46,691 nucleotides of DNA from an uncultured Flavobacteriaceae bacterium (lineage in GTDB: Bacteria > Bacteroidota > Bacteroidia > Flavobacteriales > Flavobacteriaceae): contig CALIJE010000147.1 in the NCBI GenBank assembly GCA_938017825.1, forward strand, positions 1-46,691, given 5' to 3'. Made by a program: the position numbers and the translations under genes. This document shows, piece by piece, positions 26,425 to 34,768 of the stretch. Below the pieces are notes generated by a model. That model ran no database searches, was not told where the DNA came from, and saw nothing but the letters and a program-made list of their open reading frames with translations. Position 1 is the stretch's first letter; the number at the start of each line of letters is the position of its first letter.

Positions 26425-28507
26425 CTTGTAATTCTAATTTTCTGTGAGCCTGTATCCTTTCAAGAACCCCTTTTGCATCTTTCAAATAACGCTGTGCAAA
26501 AGTTTTTGAAGGTTCATTTTTGTTCAATTGTAAAACCATTTCCTCATAACTTTTTGAAAGCGCAATTCTTCCAGAGGCTATGAATTTTTCATCAAAATCT
26601 TTAATGATGCTGGCATGAGTATTCGTTTTGGTTTTTTCAGCGGTCAGTAGAGCCTTGGCAGAATTCACCATAGAGGCATAAGAGTAATAAATACTTGCCG
26701 CCCATTTTTGTGCAAGTAAAGCTTCCTCGGCATGCTGTATTTTCTCTTCACTCTCCAATAAAAGCGTAGCGATTAAATCAATGACAACACCAGCACATTC
26801 CCCAATACCGATCTCTTTTCTATATTTTTCGGTATTGCCCCAATCAATGAAATCTTCCTGGGCCAAGTTATCAACTATGGTTAAGGGCTTTAAAAAATCG
26901 TAAAAATAATGTTCGCCCTTTTCAGCATAATAATCGGCATACGAACTGCCCTTGCCGTTGGCCTCAAAATCATCGAGAATTAAGCGTAAAGCAGCGGGTC
27001 CTCTTTTACTAGGGATCTTAACAACCTTATCTGCAAATCGACCTTGACCATTACCCTCATTTCCCCCACCCAGCAAAACCTGTAATGCCGGGGCAACCAA
27101 TTTATTTTTGGTACGAATGCTCATACCCTGAAACCCAATATTGGCCATGTTATGCTGACCACAGGCGTTCATACAGCCACTAATTTTAATGACGACATCG
27201 GGATTGTTTATGTAGTCTGGATATTCGGTTTCGATGACCTGTTCCAATTTTTCTGCAATTCCCGTACTGCTGGCAATACCTAAGTTACAAGTATCCGTAC
27301 CAGGACAGGCAGTTATATCAAGTGCTTTATTATACCCCAACCGTGCAAAACCCAACTTCTCCAATTGGGTGTAAAAGAAGGGCACAAGTTCCTCTCTTAC
27401 AAAAGGAATCAAAATGTTCTGCCGCAGTGATAAACGAAGCTCACCGGCAGCATATTCTTGAACCAAGTCTGCCAGTAATCTGGCCTTGTCCGTATAAAAA
27501 TCGCCAAGGAGCACTTTGATGCCAATAGCGACATATCCAGCCTGCTTCTGTCGTACAAGATTGGTAGCTTTCCAATTTTCGAAAGCATGTGTGTCTTTTA
27601 TTCGAACTTCAGGAACGTCTTTATGATCTACCCTTATCTTTGGATAGGCCAAGGCATCAATGGGAATACTTTTTAAGGGGACCGCTTTTTGTTCAGCCTG
27701 TAACAACAACTTGAAACCATCTAAGCCAATGTCTTTCAATAGGAATTTCATTCTTGCCTTGGCCCTACTTATTCGCTCACCGTAGCGGTCAAAAACACGA
27801 ATTACACCGTCCATTAGAGGAATAATCCGATCAGCGGCCAAAAATTCAAAAAGCACATCGGCATGTCGAGGTTGTGAACCCAAGCCTCCACCAATAAGTA
27901 CTTTGAAACCTTTTACACCGTTTTGGATTTTGGCTATAAAACCTAAATCATGCATGTATGAAAGACCGGTATCTGCATCGCTGGCAGAAAAAGAGACTTT
28001 GAATTTTCGACCCATTTCTTGACTTATCGGGTTTCTTAAAAAGTACTTGAACAACGCATCTGCATAAGGGGAAACATCAAAAGGTTCATCGACATCAATG
28101 CCCGCCGTCTCACTTGCCGTTACATTGCGAACCGTATTCCCACAAGCTTCCCTCAAGGTAACCTCATCCTTTTCTAGTTCTGCCCATAACTGTGGTGTAC
28201 GATTCAAGTCAACATAATGAATTTGAATATCTTGTCGTGTTGTGATATGCAGGCGCCCGGTAGAATATTGATCGGATACGTCACAAATTCGTTTTAGTTG
28301 TTTAGAACTTACTTTGCCGTACGGAAGTTTAATACGTATCATTTGCACCCCTTGTTGACGCTGACCATATACGCCACGTGCCAAACGTAAACTGCGAAAT
28401 TTTTCTTCATCGACATTCCCTTTTTGAAATTCCCGAATCTTGCGCTCCAATTCAAGGATGTCTTTTTCTACTATCGGGTTCTCTATTTCTGTTCTAAAAC
28501 TTTGCAT
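26417..28507 (-). CDS. Siroheme [4Fe-4S] sulfite reductase fused to a HEPN domain
   Basis: This 696-residue protein reduces sulfite to sulfide with six electrons. Two ferredoxin-like/sirohaem halves span about 1-570. The cluster cysteines are C401 and C407 (ACPGTDTCNLG) and C445 and C449 (SGCMNACG), the C-x5-C...C-x3-C pattern. A helical HEPN-like domain follows at about 580-690 (LESEEKIQHAEEALLAQKWAASIYYSYASMV and beyond); classical CysI or ferredoxin sulfite reductases lack it. Nitrite reductase activity cannot be excluded, but the sulfur neighbours favour sulfite. The gene follows cysN after a 127-nt gap. Confidence 0.9.
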   Translation of the reverse strand: MQSFRTEIENPIVEKDILELERKIREFQKGNVDEEKFRSLRLARGVYGQRQQGVQMIRIKLPYGKVSSKQLKRICDVSDQYSTGRLHITTRQDIQIHYVDLNRTPQLWAELEKDEVTLREACGNTVRNVTASETAGIDVDEPFDVSPYADALFKYFLRNPISQEMGRKFKVSFSASDADTGLSYMHDLGFIAKIQNGVKGFKVLIGGGLGSQPRHADVLFEFLAADRIIPLMDGVIRVFDRYGERISRAKARMKFLLKDIGLDGFKLLLQAEQKAVPLKSIPIDALAYPKIRVDHKDVPEVRIKDTHAFENWKATNLVRQKQAGYVAIGIKVLLGDFYTDKARLLADLVQEYAAGELRLSLRQNILIPFVREELVPFFYTQLEKLGFARLGYNKALDITACPGTDTCNLGIASSTGIAEKLEQVIETEYPDYINNPDVVIKISGCMNACGQHNMANIGFQGMSIRTKNKLVAPALQVLLGGGNEGNGQGRFADKVVKIPSKRGPAALRLILDDFEANGKGSSYADYYAEKGEHYFYDFLKPLTIVDNLAQEDFIDWGNTEKYRKEIGIGECAGVVIDLIATLLLESEEKIQHAEEALLAQKWAASIYYSYASMVNSAKALLTAEKTKTNTHASIIKDFDEKFIASGRIALSKSYEEMVLQLNKNEPSKTFAQRYLKDAKGVLERIQAHRKLELQDV

Positions 28508-28634
28508 TCTTTATTGGTATGAACTACTTAAGGTTAATGTATAATTTGTATTCAATTAATCCGATGGGTTTTATAGGGTTTTATGAAACCTAACTACTGT
28601 AATTGAGCTACTTTTCGAAACCATGTACTATGAT

Positions 28635-29882
28635 TTACTGTATAAATCCTGCGCCCACGGTATTATTCGATTGTGAATCTATCAATATAAACGAACCATT
28701 TGTTCTATGCTTTTTAAACGCATCACAAAAGATAGGCTTGTTCAATTTAAAGGATACTTGTGCTATATCGTTCATTTCTAGTGCATTTGCACCTTCATCG
28801 ATTCCGGAATAATCTGGCCTTATTCTATGATGAATAGTGGCTACTTTGGCCAAAACTTTGCGAATACCATGTTGCAGAACATAAGTAGTACCGGGTTGTA
28901 GTTGCTTTTGATCCATCCATGAAATAGTGGCCGTAAATTCTTTTTCAATCCTCGGTAAATCATTTGCTTTTACCAACATATCTCCCCTACTCACGTTAAT
29001 TTCATCTTCTAGTGTAATGGTCACAGACGAACGCCTCGCCGCAGATTCACACTGCTGATTATAAACATAAATGGCCTTGATTTTTGATCTAGTTTGCGAT
29101 GGCAATGCTACCACCTCATCCCCGACATTCAATATTCCCCCATAAACCTTACCTGCAAAACCTCTGAAATCGTGAAAATCCTTGGTCTTGGGTCGAATTA
29201 CATATTGCACCGGAAATCTAGGGGTACCGCTATTCGATACCGCAGCCATATCCAAAGCTTCGAGATGTTCCAGCAAAGTAGGACCATGATACCATGGTGT
29301 TTGTTCTGATGTATTGACCACATTATCTCCTTTTAATGCACTTACCGGAATACATGTTATTTTTTGTTCTTCATAATCGCGTTTCTGCATTAATTCTTCG
29401 AAATCGGCCTTAATAGCGTTATACCTGTCTTCAGAAAAATCAACCAGATCCATCTTATTTATCGCAACGACTACTTCCTTGACGCGCAAAAGATTCGCAA
29501 TAAAAAAATGACGACTGGTCTGTTCTATGACTCCTTTACGGGCATCGATCAAAATAATTGCCGCCTGGGAAGTAGATGCCCCCGTAACCATGTTTCGAGT
29601 GTATTCTACATGCCCTGGTGTATCCGCTATAATAAAACTCTTCTTTGCGGTTGAAAAGTAGATGTGGGCGACATCAATCGTGATTCCCTGTTCGCGTTCA
29701 GCAACCAGACCATCGGTTGCCAATGACAAATCTAGATAGTCATATCCTTTTTGTTTGCTTGTTTTTTCAATGGCTTCCAGCTTATCGGTGGTTAACGATT
29801 TGGTATCATATAACAAGCGACCGATTAAGGTGCTCTTGCCATCGTCTACACTTCCTGCTGTTGCTATTTTTAGTACGTCCAT
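28635..29882 (-). CDS. cysN: Sulfate adenylyltransferase, GTPase subunit
   Basis: CysN hydrolyses GTP to drive formation of APS by CysD. It has 415 residues with EF-Tu-like motifs GSVDDGKST near the N-terminus, DTPGH and NKMD, followed by two beta-barrel domains. It ends without the C-terminal APS-kinase (CysC) domain found in CysNC fusions. It follows cysD by 80 nt. Confidence 0.95.
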   Translation of the reverse strand: MDVLKIATAGSVDDGKSTLIGRLLYDTKSLTTDKLEAIEKTSKQKGYDYLDLSLATDGLVAEREQGITIDVAHIYFSTAKKSFIIADTPGHVEYTRNMVTGASTSQAAIILIDARKGVIEQTSRHFFIANLLRVKEVVVAINKMDLVDFSEDRYNAIKADFEELMQKRDYEEQKITCIPVSALKGDNVVNTSEQTPWYHGPTLLEHLEALDMAAVSNSGTPRFPVQYVIRPKTKDFHDFRGFAGKVYGGILNVGDEVVALPSQTRSKIKAIYVYNQQCESAARRSSVTITLEDEINVSRGDMLVKANDLPRIEKEFTATISWMDQKQLQPGTTYVLQHGIRKVLAKVATIHHRIRPDYSGIDEGANALEMNDIAQVSFKLNKPIFCDAFKKHRTNGSFILIDSQSNNTVGAGFIQ

Positions 29883-29962
29883 ATGTATCTGAATTCACTT
29901 ACTGGCATTCGTATGCGGAAACATCACTTTTGTAATGTATACTGCAAGGTCGAACTCCAACT

Positions 29963-30865
29963 TTAAAAATATCCTTGTTGTTTCCTCTTTTCCATTGCCG
30001 CTTCAGAACGCTTATCATCGATTCGAGCACCTCGCTCTGAAAGGGTAGAATTCCTTATTTCTTTGACGACTGATTCGATATCAGCGGCTTCAGACAAAAC
30101 GGCCGCCGTGCAGCTAATATCGCCAACAGTTCTAAATCGCACCATTCGCTCCAAAACTTCCTCATCTTCTTCTTGGAAGACATAATCTGAATGAGACCAA
30201 ATCAATCCGTCTCTTAAAAAGACCTTTCGCTTATGTGCAAAATAAATAGACGGAATTTCGATCTTTTCCCGTTCAATATAAGACCAAACGTCTAGTTCGG
30301 TCCAGTTCGAAATCGGAAAAACCCGAACATTCTGTCCTAGCTTGATTTGACCATTTAACATATCAAAAAGTTCAGGGCGCTGACTTTTTTCATCCCACTG
30401 CCCAAAATCGTCACGGACAGAAAAAATACGTTCTTTCGCCCTAGCTTTTTCCTCATCCCTTCTGGCCCCGCCAATGCATGCGTCGAATTTGAATTCTTCA
30501 ATGGCATCCAATAGGGTGGTCGTTTGCAGGGAATTTCGACTTGAATATTTCCCAGATTCTTCTTTTACCTTTCCGGCATCTATAGAATCCTGTACTTTGC
30601 GAACGATCAATTCCAATCCATGATCGGCCACAAGTTTGTCTCGAAAGGCTATGGTTTCTGCGAAGTTGTGGCCTGTATCAATATGCATTAATGGAAACGG
30701 AATTTTTGCCGGCCAAAAAGCTTTCTGTGCTAATCTCACCAAAGTTATTGAATCCTTCCCTCCGGAAAATAAGAGTACGGGCCTTTCGAATTGTGCGGCT
30801 ACCTCCCTAAAAATATAGATGGCTTCGCTTTCTAACGGATTAATATGTGATGTGTTTCTGTTCAT
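29963..30865 (-). CDS. cysD: Sulfate adenylyltransferase, catalytic subunit
   Basis: CysD is a 300-residue PP-loop adenylyltransferase that makes APS from sulfate and ATP in complex with CysN. The PP-loop SGGKDS (35-40), CIGGARRDEEKARAKER and the C-terminal SERGARIDDK are conserved. It lies 10 nt after cysH. Confidence 0.96.
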   Translation of the reverse strand: MNRNTSHINPLESEAIYIFREVAAQFERPVLLFSGGKDSITLVRLAQKAFWPAKIPFPLMHIDTGHNFAETIAFRDKLVADHGLELIVRKVQDSIDAGKVKEESGKYSSRNSLQTTTLLDAIEEFKFDACIGGARRDEEKARAKERIFSVRDDFGQWDEKSQRPELFDMLNGQIKLGQNVRVFPISNWTELDVWSYIEREKIEIPSIYFAHKRKVFLRDGLIWSHSDYVFQEEDEEVLERMVRFRTVGDISCTAAVLSEAADIESVVKEIRNSTLSERGARIDDKRSEAAMEKRKQQGYF

Positions 30866-30875
30866 TTTGAGTCAA

Positions 30876-31499
30876 TTAGGTATGCAAGCCACATTCACGA
30901 TTCGCCAGTACTTTCGTTGGGTCATAGTAATTGTGTTCGTTCGGTAGTTTTCGTGCTGCTAAATACGCATCGAGTTGGGCATCGCTCCAATGATAAAACG
31001 GACTCACCTTTAAAATTCCGTCACCGCTTAAGCTTAAGATATCCAAGGAATCACGAAGGGCAGTTTGTCCTTTCCTAAGATTGGTAAACCACACATCAGG
31101 TTGATGCTCTTTCATAGCCCTACGAAAGGGTTCTAGCTTTACTTGTTCAGTAAACTTAGCATGTTCGGGATCGTCTATTTGAGGTATTCCTAAGAGCAAA
31201 TCGCGATGGGCGGTTGTCTGTTTAGGAACATACAAATGAACATTCAACGTCATTTGTTCTATGAGTTCGGTTGCATGCTTATAAGTGTCTCGTGTATTGT
31301 AACCCGTATCGCACCATATCACCTTTATATCATTTTTCACCGCGGCAAGCGCGTTCAATAAAGCAGCTTCATAAGGTCTGAAATTAGTAGTTACAACAGG
31401 ATTCTGCGCATTTTTAATCGCCCATGAAATAACTCCTTCGGGTGCACTTCCTTTAAATTGACGATTCAATTCTGCAATTTGAGCTTCTGTAATGTCCAT
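30876..31499 (-). CDS. cysH: Phospho- or adenylylsulfate reductase (CysH family)
   Basis: This 207-residue thioredoxin-dependent enzyme reduces activated sulfate to sulfite. The C-terminal ECGLHT holds the catalytic cysteine (C204), and VIWCDTGYNTRDTY and WFTNLRKGQTALRDS are family motifs. The cysteine pairs that hold a [4Fe-4S] cluster in APS reductases are absent; only two Cys exist in the protein. By the usual rule that makes it a PAPS reductase, yet no APS kinase is encoded in this window. It may therefore use PAPS made elsewhere, or APS without a cluster. Confidence 0.92.
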   Translation of the reverse strand: MDITEAQIAELNRQFKGSAPEGVISWAIKNAQNPVVTTNFRPYEAALLNALAAVKNDIKVIWCDTGYNTRDTYKHATELIEQMTLNVHLYVPKQTTAHRDLLLGIPQIDDPEHAKFTEQVKLEPFRRAMKEHQPDVWFTNLRKGQTALRDSLDILSLSGDGILKVSPFYHWSDAQLDAYLAARKLPNEHNYYDPTKVLANRECGLHT

Positions 31500-31503
31500 A
31501 ATC

Positions 31504-31767
31504 CTATTTTCCCCAGTTTATTTTGTTCCACAGTCTTTCATGAAAAAAATAGAGGAACATTTTGGTAACAAAATCTATTGACGCGATAGATGCCGCTATA
31601 ACTACTTCACCTGTGAGGAGAAAAGATATCAATAGCGTATCTAAAGTTCCGATGATGCGCCAACTAATCGCCTTGGCAATGCTTCTAATGGGTGTGTCTG
31701 ATTTTTTATGCTTCGCATACTTGCCCTTAGCGTCCTTATTTTGTAGTACTACCTGATCGAGTATCAT
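31504..31767 (-). CDS. DUF2061 small membrane protein
   Basis: An 87-residue protein with a charged N-terminus and two predicted membrane helices (about 36-52 and 54-74). It carries the DUF2061 pattern: ISWRIIGTLDTLL, a central LTGE, then FVTKMFLYFFHERLWNKI. Its function is unknown. It is the first gene of the sulfate operon, 4 nt before cysH, so a role in sulfate or sulfite handling at the membrane is a fair guess and no more. The ATG at 31767 follows an A/T-rich leader that contains the palindromic operator. Confidence 0.85.
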   Translation of the reverse strand: MILDQVVLQNKDAKGKYAKHKKSDTPIRSIAKAISWRIIGTLDTLLISFLLTGEVVIAASIASIDFVTKMFLYFFHERLWNKINWGK

Positions 31768-31787
31768 TCCAATATTTATTAATCTAA

Positions 31788-31812
31788 TTATCCTATGTAT
31801 TTAATAGGATAA
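31788..31812. promoter_or_regulatory. 25-bp palindromic operator at the sulfate operon start
   Basis: TTATCCTAT (31788-31796), 7 nt, then ATAGGATAA (31804-31812) is a perfect 9-bp inverted repeat. It lies just downstream of the -7 box, covering or adjoining the expected start site, as expected for a repressor. The size and arm spacing fit a winged-helix dimer such as an Rrf2 protein, and one is encoded next door. Confidence 0.65.
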
Positions 31813-31813
31813 A

Positions 31814-31832
31814 CAAATGTAACGCAAATATA
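31814..31832 (-). promoter_or_regulatory. Promoter elements of the sulfate-assimilation operon
   Basis: Two overlapping candidates match TAnnTTTG on the minus strand: TATATTTG (31832-31825) and TACATTTG (31821-31814). A TTTG about 23 nt upstream of the first fits the -33 element. The operator begins 2 nt after the second. Confidence 0.5.
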
Positions 31833-31953
31833 CTGTCGGAAAAGAATTCTCATTCCAAATTTAACATTTACCCTATAGAATTAGTAGATTAATAATTTAT
31901 GGCAGGGTATTTTAAAAGAAAGTCAATGATATTTATGTTAAACAACAGAAAAC

Positions 31954-32364
31954 TCAGCCGGTCAAATCGGCTAACGAAGTATTTCGGTATACCTTCAAAT
32001 TGGCATCCCTCACTTTGAGCATGAGCATGTGTACCGCACATGAATCCTCATCAGGACAATCATCGCATTGCTCATAGAAATTAAGACTTACGCAGGGTAC
32101 CATAGCAATAGGGCCTTCAAGAACCCGCATCACATCGGTCATAAAAATTTCTTTTGGTTCTTTGATCAAGTAGTACCCCCCGCCCTTGCCTTTTTTTGAA
32201 CCAAGAAAACCCGTTTTTCTCAACGAGAGTAAAATACTTTCCAAAAATTTTTGCGAGATATTTTCCTGCTTGGCTATTTCAGCAATCTGAACAGGTTGCT
32301 TAACTTTCTGGGAAGCCAGAAACGTCAAGGCTTTGAGTCCGTATTTGGTCTTTTTGGAGAGCAT
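31954..32364 (-). CDS. Rrf2-family transcriptional regulator with four-cysteine cluster
   Basis: A 136-residue winged-helix regulator. The N-terminal LSKKTKYGLKALTFLA, the recognition region ISQKFLESILLSLRKTGFLGSKKGKGGGY and the downstream LIKEPKEI are typical of Rrf2/IscR/CymR. It has cysteines at 91, 100, 103 and 109, in the region where IscR and NsrR bind a Fe-S cluster. It lies directly upstream of the sulfate operon on the same strand and opposite the Rieske gene. It probably controls sulfur assimilation, perhaps sensing a cluster or a cysteine precursor. The regulon assignment is by neighbourhood only. Confidence 0.88.
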   Translation of the reverse strand: MLSKKTKYGLKALTFLASQKVKQPVQIAEIAKQENISQKFLESILLSLRKTGFLGSKKGKGGGYYLIKEPKEIFMTDVMRVLEGPIAMVPCVSLNFYEQCDDCPDEDSCAVHMLMLKVRDANLKVYRNTSLADLTG

Positions 32365-32471
32365 GGAACGAAGATAGGGAAAATGGGAAAGAGAACACCT
32401 CTTCGCCTACTATCAAGAGAGTTTACATACAATCCTCTATATTTATAACATTCAATTCCTTATCGATAGCT

Positions 32472-33533
32472 ATGGATTTTTATCATGCACTTTTTCCGAA
32501 AAAACTTTTTGCTTGTTGGCATCCTGTGGGATATAGCCATGAACTCAAAAACGACAAACCCTTGGGAACCATTTTATTGGATGAACCCGTCGTAGTTTGG
32601 CGTACCTCCGATGGAACTGTGCATGCCATGCGCGACGTTTGTATTCATCGGGGCACGGCTTTGTCTTTGGGATGGATCAAAGATGATTGCCTGGTATGCC
32701 CTTATCATGCATGGGAGTTCGATAAGACTGGAGATTGTGTCAAAATCCCACAGGCTCCCAACGCCGACATCCCATCTAAGGCAAAGACCCCAAAGTATCA
32801 TTGCCAGGAAAAATTCGGGTTGGTATGGGTTGCCTTAAACGATCCTGTTTACAACCTCCCTAATGTTCCTGAATATACAAGCGCTGATTGGAAATGGGTC
32901 AATACCGGCCCTTTCGACTGGAAAAGCGATAGTTCTAGACAGGTAGAGAATTTCACAGATTTTGGTCATTTTCCTTGGGTGCATCCTGGATTATTAGGCG
33001 ACCCTGAGCGCCCAAAAGTACCAGAATGCAAGGTTTTAGTAGCGGATGCCGTTTTACATTATTCAGTGGTCCGGCCCGAAGCAACGAACAGTGATGATTT
33101 TCCGATTTTCGCCAATGAGGAAGTTGTGAAGCCCGAACGAAAAAGTGAATATGAATTACATTTACCTTATACGATCGTTTTGCGATTAGGGTGGGGAGGA
33201 GCAAAAGGTATGGTCTATTTTTTTGTTTCACAGCCTATTTCACATGACAAGTGCCGAGGATTCTGTATCATTGGCCGAAACTATGACCATGACGAACCGG
33301 ATACCATTTTACAGGATTTTGAACGCGTCATTTTTGATCAAGATAAACGCATCGTAGAATCTCAGAGACCACAACAAGTGCCTTTTGATTTTACCGAAGA
33401 GTTGCATCTGAAATTTGATGCTGTAGCCATGAATTACCGCAGAGCCATGAAAAAGGAAAAATTGGCTTTCAGTAGAAAAAAATACCTTTCTCGATTAGAT
33501 GCCGCCGCGGTCATATCAACAATGCGCATTTAA
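32472..33533 (+). CDS. Rieske non-heme iron oxygenase
   Basis: A 353-residue aromatic-ring or demethylase-type oxygenase alpha subunit. The Rieske centre is C57-x-H59 and C76-x-x-H79. The catalytic domain contains ENFTDFGHFPWVH (N160, D163, H166, H171), which supplies the bridging Asp and two iron-ligand His. It belongs to the vanillate O-demethylase / pheophorbide oxygenase-like branch; the substrate is unknown. No reductase is next to it, so it needs electrons from elsewhere, possibly from the ferredoxin system of the sulfur operon. Confidence 0.88.
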   Translation: MDFYHALFPKKLFACWHPVGYSHELKNDKPLGTILLDEPVVVWRTSDGTVHAMRDVCIHRGTALSLGWIKDDCLVCPYHAWEFDKTGDCVKIPQAPNADIPSKAKTPKYHCQEKFGLVWVALNDPVYNLPNVPEYTSADWKWVNTGPFDWKSDSSRQVENFTDFGHFPWVHPGLLGDPERPKVPECKVLVADAVLHYSVVRPEATNSDDFPIFANEEVVKPERKSEYELHLPYTIVLRLGWGGAKGMVYFFVSQPISHDKCRGFCIIGRNYDHDEPDTILQDFERVIFDQDKRIVESQRPQQVPFDFTEELHLKFDAVAMNYRRAMKKEKLAFSRKKYLSRLDAAAVISTMRI

Positions 33534-33694
33534 AATCAGCATTGGTCTCCCAGATTAATGTGCTTTTTTACGCTTAAAAATAATGTGATTCATGAATTGG
33601 ATATCGTCTGTCTGTCAAAATTTTTGCCTTTGGTGCAAATTTTATTTTATACCTTCCCAAAACAATTACGACCGATAATTTAAAACATATTAAA

Positions 33695-34624
33695 ATGAAA
33701 AAATCATTCATAGCACCACAAATCCTTGTAATGGTTCTGCTGTGCTTTGTGTCATGCAAGAATACTGGCAATACATCTAAAGAAGCCTCAGAAACAGAGG
33801 ATGCTACTTCAGCTGAAGTAAGTAAAGAGAATTCTCAATTAGGCGGTTTGGCCTTGTATACGGTGCGCGATGCCATGGGGGATGATGCCAAAGCCACTTT
33901 AAAAACCGTCGCGGAACTAGGCTATCAAAACATCGAAGCTGCAGGTTATGATAATGGCACGTATTATGGAATGTCACCAGAAGATTTCAAGACCTATCTA
34001 AAAGAACTCAATCTTAATCCTATCAGCACACACCAGAGTAGTGTTACCCTGGATAATGCTGAAACGGAGATGGCGCACGCAAAGGCGGCTGGTTTTGAGT
34101 ATTTCGTGGTTCCGATACCACCAATGGGTCTATTTAATTATGATAATGCCACCAGTACCATGAGCATGACCGGCGGGGCCAAAAACCTTGCGGAAATCTT
34201 GGATAAGTTAGGGGAAAAAGCACACGCAGCCGGACTCAAGTTGCTCTACCACAATCACGATTTTGAATTTAAAAAGGATGAGGACGGCATCGTACCGATC
34301 GATTATTTACTTGAGAATTGCAATCCGGATCTGGTAAATTTTCAAATGGACTTGTTTTGGGTTACAAAAGCCGGAGCCGACCCCCTAGCCTACTTTAATA
34401 AATATCCTGGTCGCTTTATTATGTGGCATGTCAAGGATATGGATGATGAAGGCAAATTTGCACCGGTCGGAAAAGGCACCATTGATTTTTCACGAATTCT
34501 TGCCGAAAAAGAAAAATCAGGCATGCTGTACTATCTAGTAGAACAAGATAGGACCTTTGGAATAGAGCCATTGGAGGCCATAAAAATAAGTCATGAAGGA
34601 ATTCGGAAGATCGGCTTTGAATAG
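33695..34624 (+). CDS. Sugar phosphate isomerase/epimerase-like lipoprotein
   Basis: A xylose-isomerase-like TIM barrel of 309 residues. The lipoprotein signal ends at C21 (LLCFVSC), followed by a Ser/Thr/Glu-rich linker to about residue 48. The barrel then begins at GGLALYTVRD. Motifs of the family are LLYHNHDFEF, NFQMDLFW and IMWHVKDMD, with acidic and His metal ligands. It should act at the outer face of a membrane on a sugar or cyclitol; the substrate is unknown. It is 161 nt after the Rieske gene and may have its own promoter. Confidence 0.85.
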   Translation: MKKSFIAPQILVMVLLCFVSCKNTGNTSKEASETEDATSAEVSKENSQLGGLALYTVRDAMGDDAKATLKTVAELGYQNIEAAGYDNGTYYGMSPEDFKTYLKELNLNPISTHQSSVTLDNAETEMAHAKAAGFEYFVVPIPPMGLFNYDNATSTMSMTGGAKNLAEILDKLGEKAHAAGLKLLYHNHDFEFKKDEDGIVPIDYLLENCNPDLVNFQMDLFWVTKAGADPLAYFNKYPGRFIMWHVKDMDDEGKFAPVGKGTIDFSRILAEKEKSGMLYYLVEQDRTFGIEPLEAIKISHEGIRKIGFE

Positions 34625-34768
34625 GCTGTGGTAATACGACCATTCCTTTGTGTTGAAAATTATAGGAATTCGCTCAGTAACGCCCACTAGATCTTTTTCT
34701 GGCCGAACCAATTAGTACCTCACATGAAATGCCCTAAATCTGTATTTCCTATTGTTGAAATCAGTTGT

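Noticed and set aside
28508-28634. Possible riboswitch or promoter between cysN and the sulfite reductase gene
   Set aside because: Only a 5-bp GGTTT/AAACC hairpin and a repeated AAAACCC are visible; no known leader motif or TAnnTTTG box was found.
34625-34768. Terminator between the convergent isomerase-like and MetZ-like genes
   Set aside because: Only weak short inverted repeats are present; nothing with a stable stem and T-run.
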